A program made the translations under genes and the position numbers. A stretch of 64,000 nucleotides of DNA, from the NCBI RefSeq assembly GCF_047300855.1, contig NZ_CP170197.1:1-64000 (forward strand), in the 5' to 3' direction. The notes beneath the pieces were generated by a model. The model had not been told where the DNA came from, did no database searches, and worked only from the letters and a program-made list of their open reading frames with translations. The DNA is from Sulfuriferula sp047300855 (GTDB lineage: Bacteria; Pseudomonadota; Gammaproteobacteria; Burkholderiales; Sulfuriferulaceae). How positions within the stretch are numbered: the first letter of the stretch is position 1; every line of letters starts with the position of its first letter. Below, in pieces: positions 35,275-44,573 of the stretch.

Positions 35275-35841
35275 CTATTCTTTAGGCGCCGGTGGCTGGG
35301 AGGATGGGCCTGTGGCAGAAGCGGGATTGTTTACTGCTTTGTCGGGTGTCGCAGTATCGGTCTTGCGCTCGCGCAACGGCAGGTTCGACTTGGGATAGCC
35401 GCCTTCATCCAGAGCCGTGTTCCAGCGATTGGGATCGAAGCCTTTCACGTGTTGATTGCCAACCTTGAGCACCGGGACCTCCATTACGCCCACCAGCTTC
35501 ATCAATTCGTCGGCGTCGGTTTTCTGATTCTGCGGATCCTTGGCGGCATAAGGAATACCGCGCTTGTCGAGCAGCTTGCGCGCCTCGTCGCAGAGCGTGC
35601 CACACTGGCCCGCATAGAGGACAACCGGGTTTTTCGCCATGGCCTGCTGGAGCGGGTAAGACGTCTGCCCGTCGATCACGTTGCTGCCGATGGTGCGTTG
35701 CTCGGATTTTTTCACGCCCGCGGGAGGCGGCTGGTCGCTGTATTGAACCTGGCCGTTTTTATCCACCCAGCGATAAACCTGGCTGGCATAAACACTGGTG
35801 GCGCACAGTAGCAAAACCATTGAAGCCGCAAGTTTACGCAT
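35275..35841 (-). CDS. DUF4124-glutaredoxin fusion protein (variant CxxxC)
   Basis: A 188-residue exported protein: signal peptide MRKLAASMVLLLCATSVYA, DUF4124 domain (SQVYRWVDKNGQVQYSDQPPPAGV), then a glutaredoxin-like domain from about residue 68 (NPVVLYAGQCGTLCDEARKLLDKRGIPY ... VMEVPVLKVGN). The expected CPYC is replaced by CGTLC, a CxxxC, so classic glutaredoxin activity is doubtful. The tail (residues 150-188) is low in complexity. It lies between xth and prlC. Confidence 0.85.
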   Translation of the reverse strand: MRKLAASMVLLLCATSVYASQVYRWVDKNGQVQYSDQPPPAGVKKSEQRTIGSNVIDGQTSYPLQQAMAKNPVVLYAGQCGTLCDEARKLLDKRGIPYAAKDPQNQKTDADELMKLVGVMEVPVLKVGNQHVKGFDPNRWNTALDEGGYPKSNLPLRERKTDTATPDKAVNNPASATGPSSQPPAPKE

Positions 35842-35862
35842 TGCTTGTCCCCCTTTATGTAT

Positions 35863-37887
35863 TCAAACCATGCCGTTGTGGCGCAGCAAGGCGTCGATGG
35901 TCGGTTCGCGCCCACGGAAGGCAACGAACGATTCCAGCGCCGGGCGCGAGCCGCCCACACCGAGAATTTCGCTCCAGAAGCGGTGGCCGACGCTTTCCGA
36001 CAGCACGCCGTTTTCCTCGAACAGGCTGTAGGCGTCGGCGGACAGCACTTCCGCCCACTTGTAGCTATAGTAACCTGCCGCATAGCCGCCTGCGAAGATG
36101 TGCGAGAAGTTGTTGGGAAAGCGGTTGTAATCGGGCGGGATCAGCACCGCCACCTGCGCGCGGATTTCCTGCAGCAGTTGCAGCGCGGTCTTGCCGGTTG
36201 CGGGGTCGAAGTCGTCGTGCAGGCGCATATCGAACAATGAAAACTCGATCTGGCGCAAGGTCTGCAAGCCGCTCTGGAAATTCTTCGCGGCGGTCATCTT
36301 GTCGAACAGGTCACGCGGCAGCGCAGCGCCGCTATCCACATGCCGGGTCAGGTGCTTCAATACCTCCCATTCCCAGCAGAAATTTTCCATGAATTGCGAC
36401 GGCAGCTCCACTGCGTCCCATTCCACGCCGTTGATGCCGGACACGCCGAGGTCTTCGATTTTGGTCAACAGATGATGCAATCCGTGGCCGAATTCGTGGA
36501 ACAGGGTAATCACTTCGTCGTGGGTGAATAGCGCCGGTTTGCCGCCGACTGGAGCAGAGAAATTGCAGGTGAGATACGCCACCGGGGTCTGGATGGCGTC
36601 GTTTTTACGGCGCCGGGTCAGCGCATCGTCCATCCACGCGCCGCCGCGTTTGTGCTCGCGTGCGTACAGGTCGAGATAGAACTGCCCGATCAGGCTGCCG
36701 CTGCGGTCGCGGATGTCGAAAAATTTCACGTCCGGGTGCCAGGTTTCGGTCTGGGAAGCGCGGATGTCCAGGCCGTATAGCGTTTCAACCAGCTTGAACA
36801 TGCCGGGCAGCACCTGGGTTTCCGGGAAATACTGTTTCACCTCCTGGTCGGAAAACGCATAACGCGCCACGCGCAGCTTTTCGCTGGCATAGGTCGCATC
36901 CCAGGCCTGCAAATCGACCAGACCGAGTTCGGCGCGGGCGAATTCGCGCAGTTCGTCCATGTCGCGTTGGGCGTGGGGTTTGGCACGAGCGCCCAACTCG
37001 CTCAGAAACTCTTTTACCTGCTGCGGCGTTTCCGCCATTTTGGTGGCCAGCGATTCTTCCGCATAACTGGCGAAGCCCAGCATGGTGGCGTCTTCGCGGC
37101 GCAAGCTGACGATCTGGTTGATCAGATCGGTGTTGTCCAGGTCGGGTGTACCGAACTCGGACGCGCGGGTGACGTAAGCCCGGTAAATCTGCTCGCGCAG
37201 CGCGCGATTGTCCGCGTACTGCATCACCGGCATGTAAGAAGGGGCGTGCAGGGTGAGCTTCCAGCCCGGCTTGCCATCGTGCTCCGCCGCCTCGCGCGCC
37301 GCCTGTTTCACGTCGTCGGGCAGGCCGGAGAGCGTGGCTTCATCGTCGATGAACAGGCTGAACGCATTGGTGGCGTCGAGCAGGTTTTCTTCGAATTTTG
37401 CCGACAGCTTGGCCAGCGCTTCCTGAATTTCCAGAAAGCGTGGTTTCTGGTTTTCGGGCAGCTCGGCGCCGCCCAGACGGAAACCGCGCAGTTCATTCTC
37501 GACAATTTTTTTCTGCGCCGGGTTCAGCGTCATATAGCCCGCGCTGTCCTTGAGTGCCTTGAACTTGGCAAACAGCGCCAGATTCTGCGACATTTCAGCG
37601 TAATACTGAGTAAGCTTGGGCAGATTGGCGTTATACACCTCGCGCAACTCGGGACTGTTCATCACGCTATTGAGATGCGATACCGGCCCCCATGCCCGCG
37701 ACAGGCGCTCGTTGGCGTCCTCCATCGGCTGCACGAAAGTCTTCCAGGTCGGCGCCTCGGCAGCGTTGGCGAGCCGGTCTACCAGCGCCTTGTTCTCGGC
37801 CAGCAGCGCATCCACGGCGGGCGTGACGTGTTCGGGTTTGATTTGCGAAAAACGCGGCAGAGCGGAAAAATCGAGCAAAGGATTCAT
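35863..37887 (-). CDS. prlC: Oligopeptidase A
   Basis: A 674-residue M3 family zinc metallopeptidase that degrades short peptides and cleaved signal peptides. The HExxH zinc motif is in TLFHEFGHGLHHLLTKIEDLGVSGINGVEWDAVELPSQFMENFCWE, given here as the positions around residues 465-510, and includes the downstream glutamate ligand. Length and N-terminus (NPLLDFSALPRFSQIKPEHVTPA) are normal. Confidence 0.96.
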   Translation of the reverse strand: MNPLLDFSALPRFSQIKPEHVTPAVDALLAENKALVDRLANAAEAPTWKTFVQPMEDANERLSRAWGPVSHLNSVMNSPELREVYNANLPKLTQYYAEMSQNLALFAKFKALKDSAGYMTLNPAQKKIVENELRGFRLGGAELPENQKPRFLEIQEALAKLSAKFEENLLDATNAFSLFIDDEATLSGLPDDVKQAAREAAEHDGKPGWKLTLHAPSYMPVMQYADNRALREQIYRAYVTRASEFGTPDLDNTDLINQIVSLRREDATMLGFASYAEESLATKMAETPQQVKEFLSELGARAKPHAQRDMDELREFARAELGLVDLQAWDATYASEKLRVARYAFSDQEVKQYFPETQVLPGMFKLVETLYGLDIRASQTETWHPDVKFFDIRDRSGSLIGQFYLDLYAREHKRGGAWMDDALTRRRKNDAIQTPVAYLTCNFSAPVGGKPALFTHDEVITLFHEFGHGLHHLLTKIEDLGVSGINGVEWDAVELPSQFMENFCWEWEVLKHLTRHVDSGAALPRDLFDKMTAAKNFQSGLQTLRQIEFSLFDMRLHDDFDPATGKTALQLLQEIRAQVAVLIPPDYNRFPNNFSHIFAGGYAAGYYSYKWAEVLSADAYSLFEENGVLSESVGHRFWSEILGVGGSRPALESFVAFRGREPTIDALLRHNGMV

Positions 37888-37948
37888 GGCGCAACCTGTA
37901 AGAAATTCAGCACAATATAATAACCGTTTTCAAATGCGAGATAACACT

Positions 37949-38500
37949 ATGTCAGGACAGCTCCCAGCACAGAATGTTCAAGTCTTTCGCGGCGTGCTGC
38001 CGCGCGTTGGGCGCGGCAGCTGGATTCACGACAGCGCGCGCGTCATCGGCGACGTCGTTCTCGGCGACAACGTCTCGATATGGTGTGGCGCCGTCATCCG
38101 CGGCGACGTGAACAGCATCCGCATCGGGGCCGGCACCAACATCCAGGACAACAGCGTCCTGCACGTCTCCCACAAGACCGAACGCGACCCCATGGGCGCG
38201 CCGCTCATGATCGGCGCCAATGTCACCGTCGGCCACAGCGTCATCCTGCATGGCTGCACGATAGGCGATGAATGCCTGATCGGCATGGGCTCCATCGTCA
38301 TGGACAAAGTGATGATCGAGCCGCGCGTGCTGCTCGGTGCGGGGAGTCTGGTACCGGAGGGCAAGGTGCTGTCAGGCGGCCATCTCTACATCGGCCGCCC
38401 GGCCAAGGTGATACGGCCGCTGACCGATGAGGAGCTGGCCTACTTCAGCTACTCTGCGGATCATTATGTGAAGCTGGCGCGGGATTATCAGCAAGGCTGA
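37949..38500 (+). CDS. Gamma-class carbonic anhydrase-like protein
   Basis: A 183-residue left-handed beta-helix hexapeptide-repeat protein of the YrdA/gamma-carbonic-anhydrase family. The metal ligands are recognisable in LHVSHKT and GHSVILHGC (two histidines), with the repeats IGDVVLGDNVSIWCGAVIRGD and IGDECLIGMGSIVMDKV. Start ATG 37949 gives MSGQLPAQNVQVF; ATG 37934 is an alternative. It is divergent from prlC. Confidence 0.92.
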   Translation: MSGQLPAQNVQVFRGVLPRVGRGSWIHDSARVIGDVVLGDNVSIWCGAVIRGDVNSIRIGAGTNIQDNSVLHVSHKTERDPMGAPLMIGANVTVGHSVILHGCTIGDECLIGMGSIVMDKVMIEPRVLLGAGSLVPEGKVLSGGHLYIGRPAKVIRPLTDEELAYFSYSADHYVKLARDYQQG

Positions 38501-38532
38501 CATTGCGGCGTGCCCGGCGTCTCAGGTCATAT

Positions 38533-38787
38533 TCAGGTTTGCGGAATTTCGATTTTGACTTCGAGAACCTCGAGATTGTCCTGGCGTTCCAGGCTGACCT
38601 TGATATCGTCGGCGCCGATCTTCACGTATTTGGAAATTACCGCCACCAGTTCCTTTTGCAGCGCCGGCAGATAATCGGCGGGTGCATGTCCGCCGGCACG
38701 TTCGTGCGCGATGATCAGTTGCAGGCGCTCCTTGGCGACCGACGCGGTTTTCTTTTTTTCCCCAAGCAGGAACGAGAGTATTGACAT
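38533..38787 (-). CDS. minE: Cell division topological specificity factor MinE
   Basis: An 84-residue MinE from the ATG at 38787 (an adjacent ATG at 38790 is equally placed after AGGGGGTAATC). The MinD-contact helix ERLQLIIAHERA and the topological-specificity domain (YLPALQKELVAVISKYVKIGADDIKVSLERQ) are present. It is last in the minCDE operon and restricts MinCD to the poles. Confidence 0.96.
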   Translation of the reverse strand: MSILSFLLGEKKKTASVAKERLQLIIAHERAGGHAPADYLPALQKELVAVISKYVKIGADDIKVSLERQDNLEVLEVKIEIPQT

Positions 38788-38800
38788 CATGATTACCCCC

Positions 38801-39616
38801 TTATTTGTTGCCGAAGAGGCGTTTGAGCAAGCCTGGCTTCTGGTAGTCGGTAAAGCGTAGCGGCTTGTCTTCACCGAGGAAGCGGGCGACCACGTCCTGA
38901 TACGCCATGGCAACATCGGTGCCTTCCAGATGCACCGCCGGCACGCCCTGATTCGAACCGTGCAGCACCGATTCCGATTCGGGCACAACGCCGATCAGTT
39001 CAATGCGCAAAATTTCCTGGATATCGGTCAGCGACAGCATTTCGCCTTCGCTGACGCGTTTCGGGTTGTAACGCGTGATCAGCAAATGCTCCTTGACCGG
39101 ATCCTTGCCTTCGATCGCGCGTTTGGTTTTGGACGACAGCATGCCGAGAATGCGGTCCGAATCGCGCACCGACGACACTTCCGGGTTGGTGACGATCAGC
39201 GCTTCGTCGGCGAAATGCATGGCCAGCAATGCGCCTGATTCGATACCCGCGGGCGAATCGCAGACGATGTATTCGAAGCCCATCCCCTGCAGATCGGTGA
39301 TCACTTTTTCGACACCTTCGTGCGTCAGCGCGTCCTTGTCGCGCGTCTGCGACGCCGGCAGGATGAACAGGTTTTCGCACTTCTTGTCCTTGATCAGCGC
39401 CTGGTTGAGGTTGGCTTCCTCCTGGATCACGTTGATCAGGTCATACACCACGCGGCGCTCGCAGCCCATGATCAGATCGAGATTGCGCAGGCCGACGTCG
39501 AAGTCTATGACCGCTGTCTTGTGACCGCGCAATGCCAAACCCGCAGCGAAGCTGGCGCTGGTGGTGGTCTTGCCGACGCCGCCTTTGCCTGAGGTCACCA
39601 CAATGATTTTTGTCAT
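38801..39616 (-). CDS. minD: Septum site-determining ATPase MinD
   Basis: A 271-residue ParA-type ATPase with deviant Walker A SGKGGVGKTTTSASFA, the VIDFDVGLRNLDLIMGCERRVVYDLINVI block, and the C-terminal amphipathic membrane-targeting helix (PGLLKRLFGNK). It recruits MinC to the membrane. It lies between minC and minE. Confidence 0.98.
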   Translation of the reverse strand: MTKIIVVTSGKGGVGKTTTSASFAAGLALRGHKTAVIDFDVGLRNLDLIMGCERRVVYDLINVIQEEANLNQALIKDKKCENLFILPASQTRDKDALTHEGVEKVITDLQGMGFEYIVCDSPAGIESGALLAMHFADEALIVTNPEVSSVRDSDRILGMLSSKTKRAIEGKDPVKEHLLITRYNPKRVSEGEMLSLTDIQEILRIELIGVVPESESVLHGSNQGVPAVHLEGTDVAMAYQDVVARFLGEDKPLRFTDYQKPGLLKRLFGNK

Positions 39617-39665
39617 ACCTTGCCCTTGTTAAATGGTTGGATTGGAGACGGGAGCCGTTGCATGC

Positions 39666-40415
39666 TCAGGTGAGGCGCAACGGCTCAATGATTAATTTTT
39701 CCTGATTCAGTCTAACCTGAACCGGTTTGCCCAGCACATTGTCGGGCAAAGGGTTTTCTGCTGTCCGGTAGATTCCTGCGACGGCAATCAGTTCGGGCTC
39801 GAAGCAGGTACAGAAAATGCGCGCCTCATGGTCGCCGTGCACCCCGGCCAGCGCGCGGCCGCGCAATGGCGCGTAGATGTGGATACTGCCTGCCGCGAGG
39901 ACTTCAGCGCCGAAACTGACCAGGCCGAGCACCACCAGATCGCCGGAGGCATAAATCTGCTGACCGGAACGCAACGGTTTGTCGATCACCATGGTGGTGG
40001 CGGCTACCTTGGCAGTGCTTTCGACGGGAGGCGGAGACGGCGGTGTTGCGGGTGGTGCGTCAGGTATGTCGGGCGCAATGGCCGGTTTGCCGGCGTCGCG
40101 CCGCTCGCGCAATTCAACGAAGGGCAGGTTGCCCTTCCCTGCCCATTCCTGCTGCGCCTCGGTGGCGACGATGCCGATCGGGCGCAAGCGGAATTCGTTT
40201 AACAGCACGGCGACCTCGTCGACCGGTATCCGCTCGTTTTCAAGACGCCGCAGATCGATGGCGACCACATCGTTGGCGAAAAATCCGGGCGTCGCCTCGT
40301 AGCGGCGCGCCAACTCGGCGCGAAGCTCCGAGAGATCGGTTGATTTGACGATGAAAAGAAGGGTATCGACGGTGCTGTTGCGCAGCTCAAAATAAGGCAG
40401 TTTTTTGTGCGACAT
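39666..40415 (-). CDS. minC: Septum site-determining protein MinC
   Basis: A 249-residue FtsZ inhibitor with an N-terminal MinC_N domain (residues 5-105), a proline-rich linker (PDAPPATPPSPPPVES) and a C-terminal beta-helical domain (LRSGQQIYASGDLVVLG, GSIHIYAPLRGRALAGVHGD, ARIFCTCFEPELIAVAGIYR). It is first in minCDE. Confidence 0.96.
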   Translation of the reverse strand: MSHKKLPYFELRNSTVDTLLFIVKSTDLSELRAELARRYEATPGFFANDVVAIDLRRLENERIPVDEVAVLLNEFRLRPIGIVATEAQQEWAGKGNLPFVELRERRDAGKPAIAPDIPDAPPATPPSPPPVESTAKVAATTMVIDKPLRSGQQIYASGDLVVLGLVSFGAEVLAAGSIHIYAPLRGRALAGVHGDHEARIFCTCFEPELIAVAGIYRTAENPLPDNVLGKPVQVRLNQEKLIIEPLRLT

Positions 40416-40623
40416 AAGCTGTATGCAGTAAGTTTTGCGTATTTTACCGCGTTCAGGGTGCCCTTGTTAGCCGCATTTGCATCCCCGTTCCTCTTGCCGT
40501 GGCAAGTGCAAAAGGCTATTCAGCGTGAATGTCGGGACGATTTGCCAGGGATCGATAATGTCTCGGGCGCATCCAGCTGCCCGCCATGGGCTTGATGAAG
40601 GCGGGTTACGCAGATTTCCTGCC

Positions 40624-41112
40624 CTACTTCCGGCTGGCAAAGAGCTCATCATAGGCCGACGGCGAGAAGCCCTGAACGTGCTGGCCGGATGCGACCAGCA
40701 ACGGTATGCCCTTGCCGCCGCCGGCCTGGACGTAAGCCGTCATGCCTTCGCGGGTGTCAATGTCGAAATCCTGGTACGCGATATTTTTGCTTGCCAGGTA
40801 GGCCTTGGCTTGCTTGCAGTATCCGCACCATTTTGCCGAGTACAAAACAACGCCAGCCGATGCGGCAGTCGCCGACGAAGCTTGCGTCCGGCGTAACTGC
40901 TCGGCATAGGAAGAGGCCGAAGCCGGCAATGCCGTGCTCGGCAGATTGGTGAACTGCATGGTCTTTTCGATTCGAGCCCCGACCGGCGGGTGATCGCTGT
41001 AGACAACCTTCCCGTCAGGCCCGATGGATTTGTACAGGCTCTGTGCGACAGAAGAGGTCGTCACCGCAATGCCACAAAGGAGAAGAAAAATGATCTGGGA
41101 GATATGTTTCAT
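40624..41112 (-). CDS. DUF4124-glutaredoxin fusion protein (CGYC)
   Basis: A 162-residue exported protein with a signal peptide (MKHISQIIFLLLCGIAVTTSSVA), a DUF4124 domain (QSLYKSIGPDGKVVYSDHPPVGARIEK) and a C-terminal glutaredoxin domain with active site SAKWCGYCKQAKAYL and GIPLLVASGQHVQGF. It has the same architecture as the protein at 35275 but keeps a dithiol CxxC. It may act in periplasmic thiol exchange. Upstream 40416-40623 holds no gene I can support. Confidence 0.87.
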   Translation of the reverse strand: MKHISQIIFLLLCGIAVTTSSVAQSLYKSIGPDGKVVYSDHPPVGARIEKTMQFTNLPSTALPASASSYAEQLRRTQASSATAASAGVVLYSAKWCGYCKQAKAYLASKNIAYQDFDIDTREGMTAYVQAGGGKGIPLLVASGQHVQGFSPSAYDELFASRK

Positions 41113-41121
41113 GAGCCGGGC

Positions 41122-42135
41122 CTATGGTTGGGGTTGGATCGAGTGAACTGTTAAGTTTGACGTGCCCGATTGATTCGCCAGCTTGCGCATTACAGACGCA
41201 TCCAGCGAGCCCATGAATGACTCGACTGCGTCGGTATAGGCCCCTGCGGCGCTTAACTGTTGATTGATTTCCTTGTGTGATAAATCCTGCTCCAAAACAC
41301 TGGCACGCACCTTTAACGATGCGGCCTTGGCGGCAAATTCGTGCGCCTGCTGGCATGAGTCGCTACGGCGAGTTGAGCACACCGCCAGAAATGGGAACGC
41401 ATTCGCAGCGAGCGCATGATAGGGCGACACTTTTTCCCAATAGCTGGCATCGCTACCAAAGGCTTGGTCATAAAGACGAAGGTGCCGCGCTTCCATGGTC
41501 TGTACAACATCGAGGGTCGCACTGTCGAGAGAGATCGTGCCTAACCAGGGGCGCGCGCCCATGCGCAAGGCCATTGTCGGCGACGCGGTCAGGAGGGCGA
41601 CAAGATGCGCCCCAGCTGAATGACCCATCAGAATAAACTTCGTGGGATCGCCTCCCCAGCTAGCCGCCTTGTCTTGGGCTGTGGCCAGTGCGTGCGCGAT
41701 ATCCTGCGCTTGTTGCAAAGGATCGGCCTTGGGAAGCAGACGGTAATTGGTCGAGATGAAAATAAACCCCCTGGATACCCAGCGGGTCATCTTGTTTTCC
41801 ACTACGGTTTTTGAGCTTTTGTCGCCGCGGCGCCAGCCACCTCCGTGCACCATGAAAATCACCGGAGCACCTGCCGCCTGTCTGGGTAGATAAACGTCCA
41901 TACGCTGTTGTTCATCTTTGCCGTAGGGCACATCTCGCAACAGTTGCGCCCCAGCGGGTAGAGGCACACTGCCGGAAGCATCGTCCTCCTCGATGTTTCC
42001 TGAGTGTTCAGCTATATAGCGTTCCATGATGCGGTCACGTATCGACCCGGCATACGCCAGCTGTCCCATGAATATCAGTACGATCGCCAATGAAAAGGCG
42101 CGAAACAATCTGTGCGGTTCGTCAACTGGCGGCAT
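41122..42135 (-). CDS. Alpha/beta hydrolase (esterase/lipase-like, exported)
   Basis: A 337-residue alpha/beta hydrolase with a hydrophobic N-terminus (about residues 10-29) that may be a signal or anchor. The HGGGWRRGDKSS oxyanion motif and the nucleophile elbow ILMGHSAGAHLVALL mark it as an HSL/carboxylesterase-type enzyme. The catalytic Asp and His are probably in the C-terminal third (DLSHKEIN). Substrate unknown. It precedes the DUF4124-glutaredoxin gene by 9 bp. Confidence 0.85.
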   Translation of the reverse strand: MPPVDEPHRLFRAFSLAIVLIFMGQLAYAGSIRDRIMERYIAEHSGNIEEDDASGSVPLPAGAQLLRDVPYGKDEQQRMDVYLPRQAAGAPVIFMVHGGGWRRGDKSSKTVVENKMTRWVSRGFIFISTNYRLLPKADPLQQAQDIAHALATAQDKAASWGGDPTKFILMGHSAGAHLVALLTASPTMALRMGARPWLGTISLDSATLDVVQTMEARHLRLYDQAFGSDASYWEKVSPYHALAANAFPFLAVCSTRRSDSCQQAHEFAAKAASLKVRASVLEQDLSHKEINQQLSAAGAYTDAVESFMGSLDASVMRKLANQSGTSNLTVHSIQPQP

Positions 42136-42198
42136 TCTTTTCCCCTTCCCTGAATCAAGCTTGTTGAGGCGTATGTTTAGCAGACTGGCCCCTGCGAA

Positions 42199-42633
42199 CT
42201 AACGTTGGAATGAGTTGTCCCGCATTTTTTCGCCCAGCTTCGCAGTAAACCGTTCCCTGTTGATTACGAACCGTTCGTGCCGTCCTTTAGAAATTAAATC
42301 CACCCCGTCGTGAGCCTCCACGGCAAAAACAAGTTTTCTTCCGTCGACAGCGATCAGCTCTACGGTAGCGGTGACCTCCAGGCCCGGTGGCGTGGCGGCT
42401 ACATGGCTTACGTCAATGTGCGTCCCGACTGTTTGTTCGTCTGGCCAGTCAATATGCGGGTTGATCGCCTTGATACAGGCCCATTCGAGCAAACCCACCA
42501 GGAAACCGGTGGCAAAGACTTCAGGCATCGCCACAAACTCCGCCGATTCCGGATACAGCGCCGGTACGGTTTTCGATATTGGCACGATGAACTTGTGTTC
42601 GTAGCGGATGCCGGGTTGCAGGGTGTCTTTCAA
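42199..42633 (-). CDS. Hotdog-fold thioesterase (FlK-like)
   Basis: A 144-residue single-domain hotdog protein resembling the fluoroacetyl-CoA thioesterase-like family: GIRYEHKFIVPISKTVPALYPES at the start, then MPEVFATGFLVGLLEWACIKAINPHI and TVGTHIDVSHVAATPPGLEVTATVEL. It probably hydrolyses a small acyl-CoA. It starts 24 bp before the EamA gene on the same strand. Confidence 0.82.
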   Translation of the reverse strand: MKDTLQPGIRYEHKFIVPISKTVPALYPESAEFVAMPEVFATGFLVGLLEWACIKAINPHIDWPDEQTVGTHIDVSHVAATPPGLEVTATVELIAVDGRKLVFAVEAHDGVDLISKGRHERFVINRERFTAKLGEKMRDNSFQR

Positions 42634-42656
42634 TGGAATCTCCTGTCGCGCATCAG

Positions 42657-43517
42657 TCAGATGGCATTGTGTTTTTCAAGAATGACCAGGGCGATTCCGC
42701 CGAGAATCGCCAGCGAGGCCAATACCAGGCGCGGGGATAAGGGCTCGCCAAGCAACATGATGCCACCCAACGCCGCGATGACCGGGACACTCAGTTGCAC
42801 GGTGGCGGCACTCGTGGCTTTCAGTGCCGGCAATACGGTATACCAGATGGCATAGCCTATTCCGGAAGCCAGCGCGCCTGAAGAAGCCGCGTACCAGAAT
42901 CCGGCAATATCCCATGAGGCGCCGTTGAGCATGAGTGCGCTCAGTATGATAGAGATCGGTGCAGCGCGCAGGAAATTACCCGCCGTTATGCTGGCGGGAT
43001 CACCCGCGCCTTTGCCGCGCAAGGAATAGACTCCCCATGCCACCCCGGCACCCAGCATCAATATGGAACCATACAGGGGCGGTGCCGAGAGACCCGGCAG
43101 CAACAGGCCAACAATTCCCCCGAAAGCGAGCACCAGTCCGACGAGTTGCAGTCTGCGCAGGCGCTCTCCGGCCCAGATGCCATGGCCGATCATCGTCGCC
43201 TGCACTGCACCAAACAGCAGTAGCGCACCGGTCGCCGCAGGCAGGCTCACATAGGCAAAAGAAAAGCCGGCGGCATAAATAAACAACGCAACAGCCGACA
43301 GCCAGTTGCCCTTGCCGCCAGGTGGGGTGCGCCGCATCCGCACCAACAGCCAGAGCATCACGGCGCCGGAGACCAGACGAATGGCCGTAAAGCTGGCCGC
43401 ATCGATGCTGGTATGTTTGAGGGCAGCCCGGCACAGCAGCGAATTGCCGGCAAACGCGATCATGGCGAGCACGGTCAGGGCAATTGTGCGTGTAAGCGCA
43501 GGCTTAACCACTACCAC
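42657..43517 (-). CDS. EamA/DMT family transporter
   Basis: A 286-residue transporter with ten predicted transmembrane helices in two EamA repeats (residues 8-135 and 150-280). The second repeat ends with LSVPVIAALGGIMLLGEPLSPRLVLASLAILGGIALVIL. It is overlapped by 7 bp by the DUF2628 gene upstream. Substrate unknown. Confidence 0.87.
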   Translation of the reverse strand: MVVVKPALTRTIALTVLAMIAFAGNSLLCRAALKHTSIDAASFTAIRLVSGAVMLWLLVRMRRTPPGGKGNWLSAVALFIYAAGFSFAYVSLPAATGALLLFGAVQATMIGHGIWAGERLRRLQLVGLVLAFGGIVGLLLPGLSAPPLYGSILMLGAGVAWGVYSLRGKGAGDPASITAGNFLRAAPISIILSALMLNGASWDIAGFWYAASSGALASGIGYAIWYTVLPALKATSAATVQLSVPVIAALGGIMLLGEPLSPRLVLASLAILGGIALVILEKHNAI

Positions 43518-43951
43518 CAGCCGTTTTCATCCAAAACCATTTTCTTGTAGTAATCGATATTCGCACGCATTGCGAACACGGCGCTCACGCCGTAGCCAAG
43601 CGCGTTCGCGATCTTGCCCAACCCGAAATACTCAAGTGCGATGCTCAGCACGATCACGACCAGCACGCACGCCAATAAAAGGGCGAGACTTTTCTTCCAC
43701 ATGCCTTTGGCTATGTAGTAAACCGGGCCGAAGAGGAACGCGAGAACGTTAAAACCATAGGCTTTGCGCCGTTCATTCTTTGGCAGAGCCTTCAGGTTTG
43801 GAAACTTGACGCCGCCGGCATGCGCGATGGCCTTGAATCGATCTTTCCATTTTTCAGAAACCGGAAGCGCCTCGATCGATTCATCTGAATGATCTTCCTC
43901 AATGTCGTCCACTTTCGCCACAGGGGGCGCGTAGGGGTTGTGCGACTGCAT
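43511..43951 (-). CDS. DUF2628 family membrane protein
   Basis: A 146-residue protein with an N-terminal soluble part that begins MQSHNPYAPPVAKVDD, a Pro-Tyr-rich start seen in DUF2628 proteins, and two or three C-terminal transmembrane segments (AFLFGPVYYIAKGMWKKSLALLLACVLVVIVLSIA, in two blocks). FLFGPVYYIAKGMW is the conserved DUF2628 motif. Function unknown. Confidence 0.82.
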   Translation of the reverse strand: MQSHNPYAPPVAKVDDIEEDHSDESIEALPVSEKWKDRFKAIAHAGGVKFPNLKALPKNERRKAYGFNVLAFLFGPVYYIAKGMWKKSLALLLACVLVVIVLSIALEYFGLGKIANALGYGVSAVFAMRANIDYYKKMVLDENGWW

Positions 43952-44027
43952 CGGGTTCTCCTCGGGAGGGTGTGTTTAATGTTTGAATTTAGCGACGCAG
44001 CTTAGCGCGTCCCGCATGACTGAATGT

Positions 44028-44507
44028 TCAGGATGGATTCTGATGCGCATTCAATCGGCCCGCCGCAGACTGCCGGCCACCCGATGCTACCTGTACCGAC
44101 CCTGCCCTGCCAAGACCGAACAGCGGCATGTTGACGTAGATGCTTTCGTACGTGCCGGGCGAGGCCGCATAGGTTTCATGCCAGATTCCTACCGTGCCAT
44201 CTGTGCCGATGGCCTTGTTGAACGATTGCCACGCGGGCAGATGTTGAGCCTCCTTGTTCCGGGCATAGGCCAGGAGCTGCTCCATGGAGCGCCAGTACTG
44301 AACCTGAATGATGGTGCGCGAGAACCACATTTCCGCGTGGATGAAGCCCAATTCGGGCTGGTGGTATAGCTCCTTGAGCATGCGCGGCATCGCAGCGGCG
44401 ACCGGCAGCCATTTATGGATTTTCAGCGGATTGTTGATGCGCATGCCGATCAGAAAGACAACAAAGTCGCCTTCCAGGCTGGCGGTCAGTCGTTCTCGAC
44501 GAATCAT
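44028..44507 (-). CDS. DUF4188 family protein
   Basis: A 159-residue protein with the DUF4188 pattern, distantly ABM/monooxygenase-like: GDFVVFLIGMRINNPLKIHKWLPV, FSRTIIQVQYWRSMEQLLAYAR, and the HLPAWQSFNKAIG and GIWHETYAASPGTYESIYVNMP blocks. Members of this family are found beside regulators of stress response, but no function is established. Stands alone here. Confidence 0.8.
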   Translation of the reverse strand: MIRRERLTASLEGDFVVFLIGMRINNPLKIHKWLPVAAAMPRMLKELYHQPELGFIHAEMWFSRTIIQVQYWRSMEQLLAYARNKEAQHLPAWQSFNKAIGTDGTVGIWHETYAASPGTYESIYVNMPLFGLGRAGSVQVASGGRQSAAGRLNAHQNPS

Positions 44508-44573
44508 AAGCTATGGCTCCTGATGTGGGCGATGATTGGCCCGGCCTGCCGGGAAAGGCCGAGCGATAAAAGT

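Noticed and set aside
40416..40623. 62-codon frame between minC and the DUF4124-glutaredoxin gene
   Set aside because: No ribosome-binding site, no family likeness, and it begins inside minC on the opposite strand.
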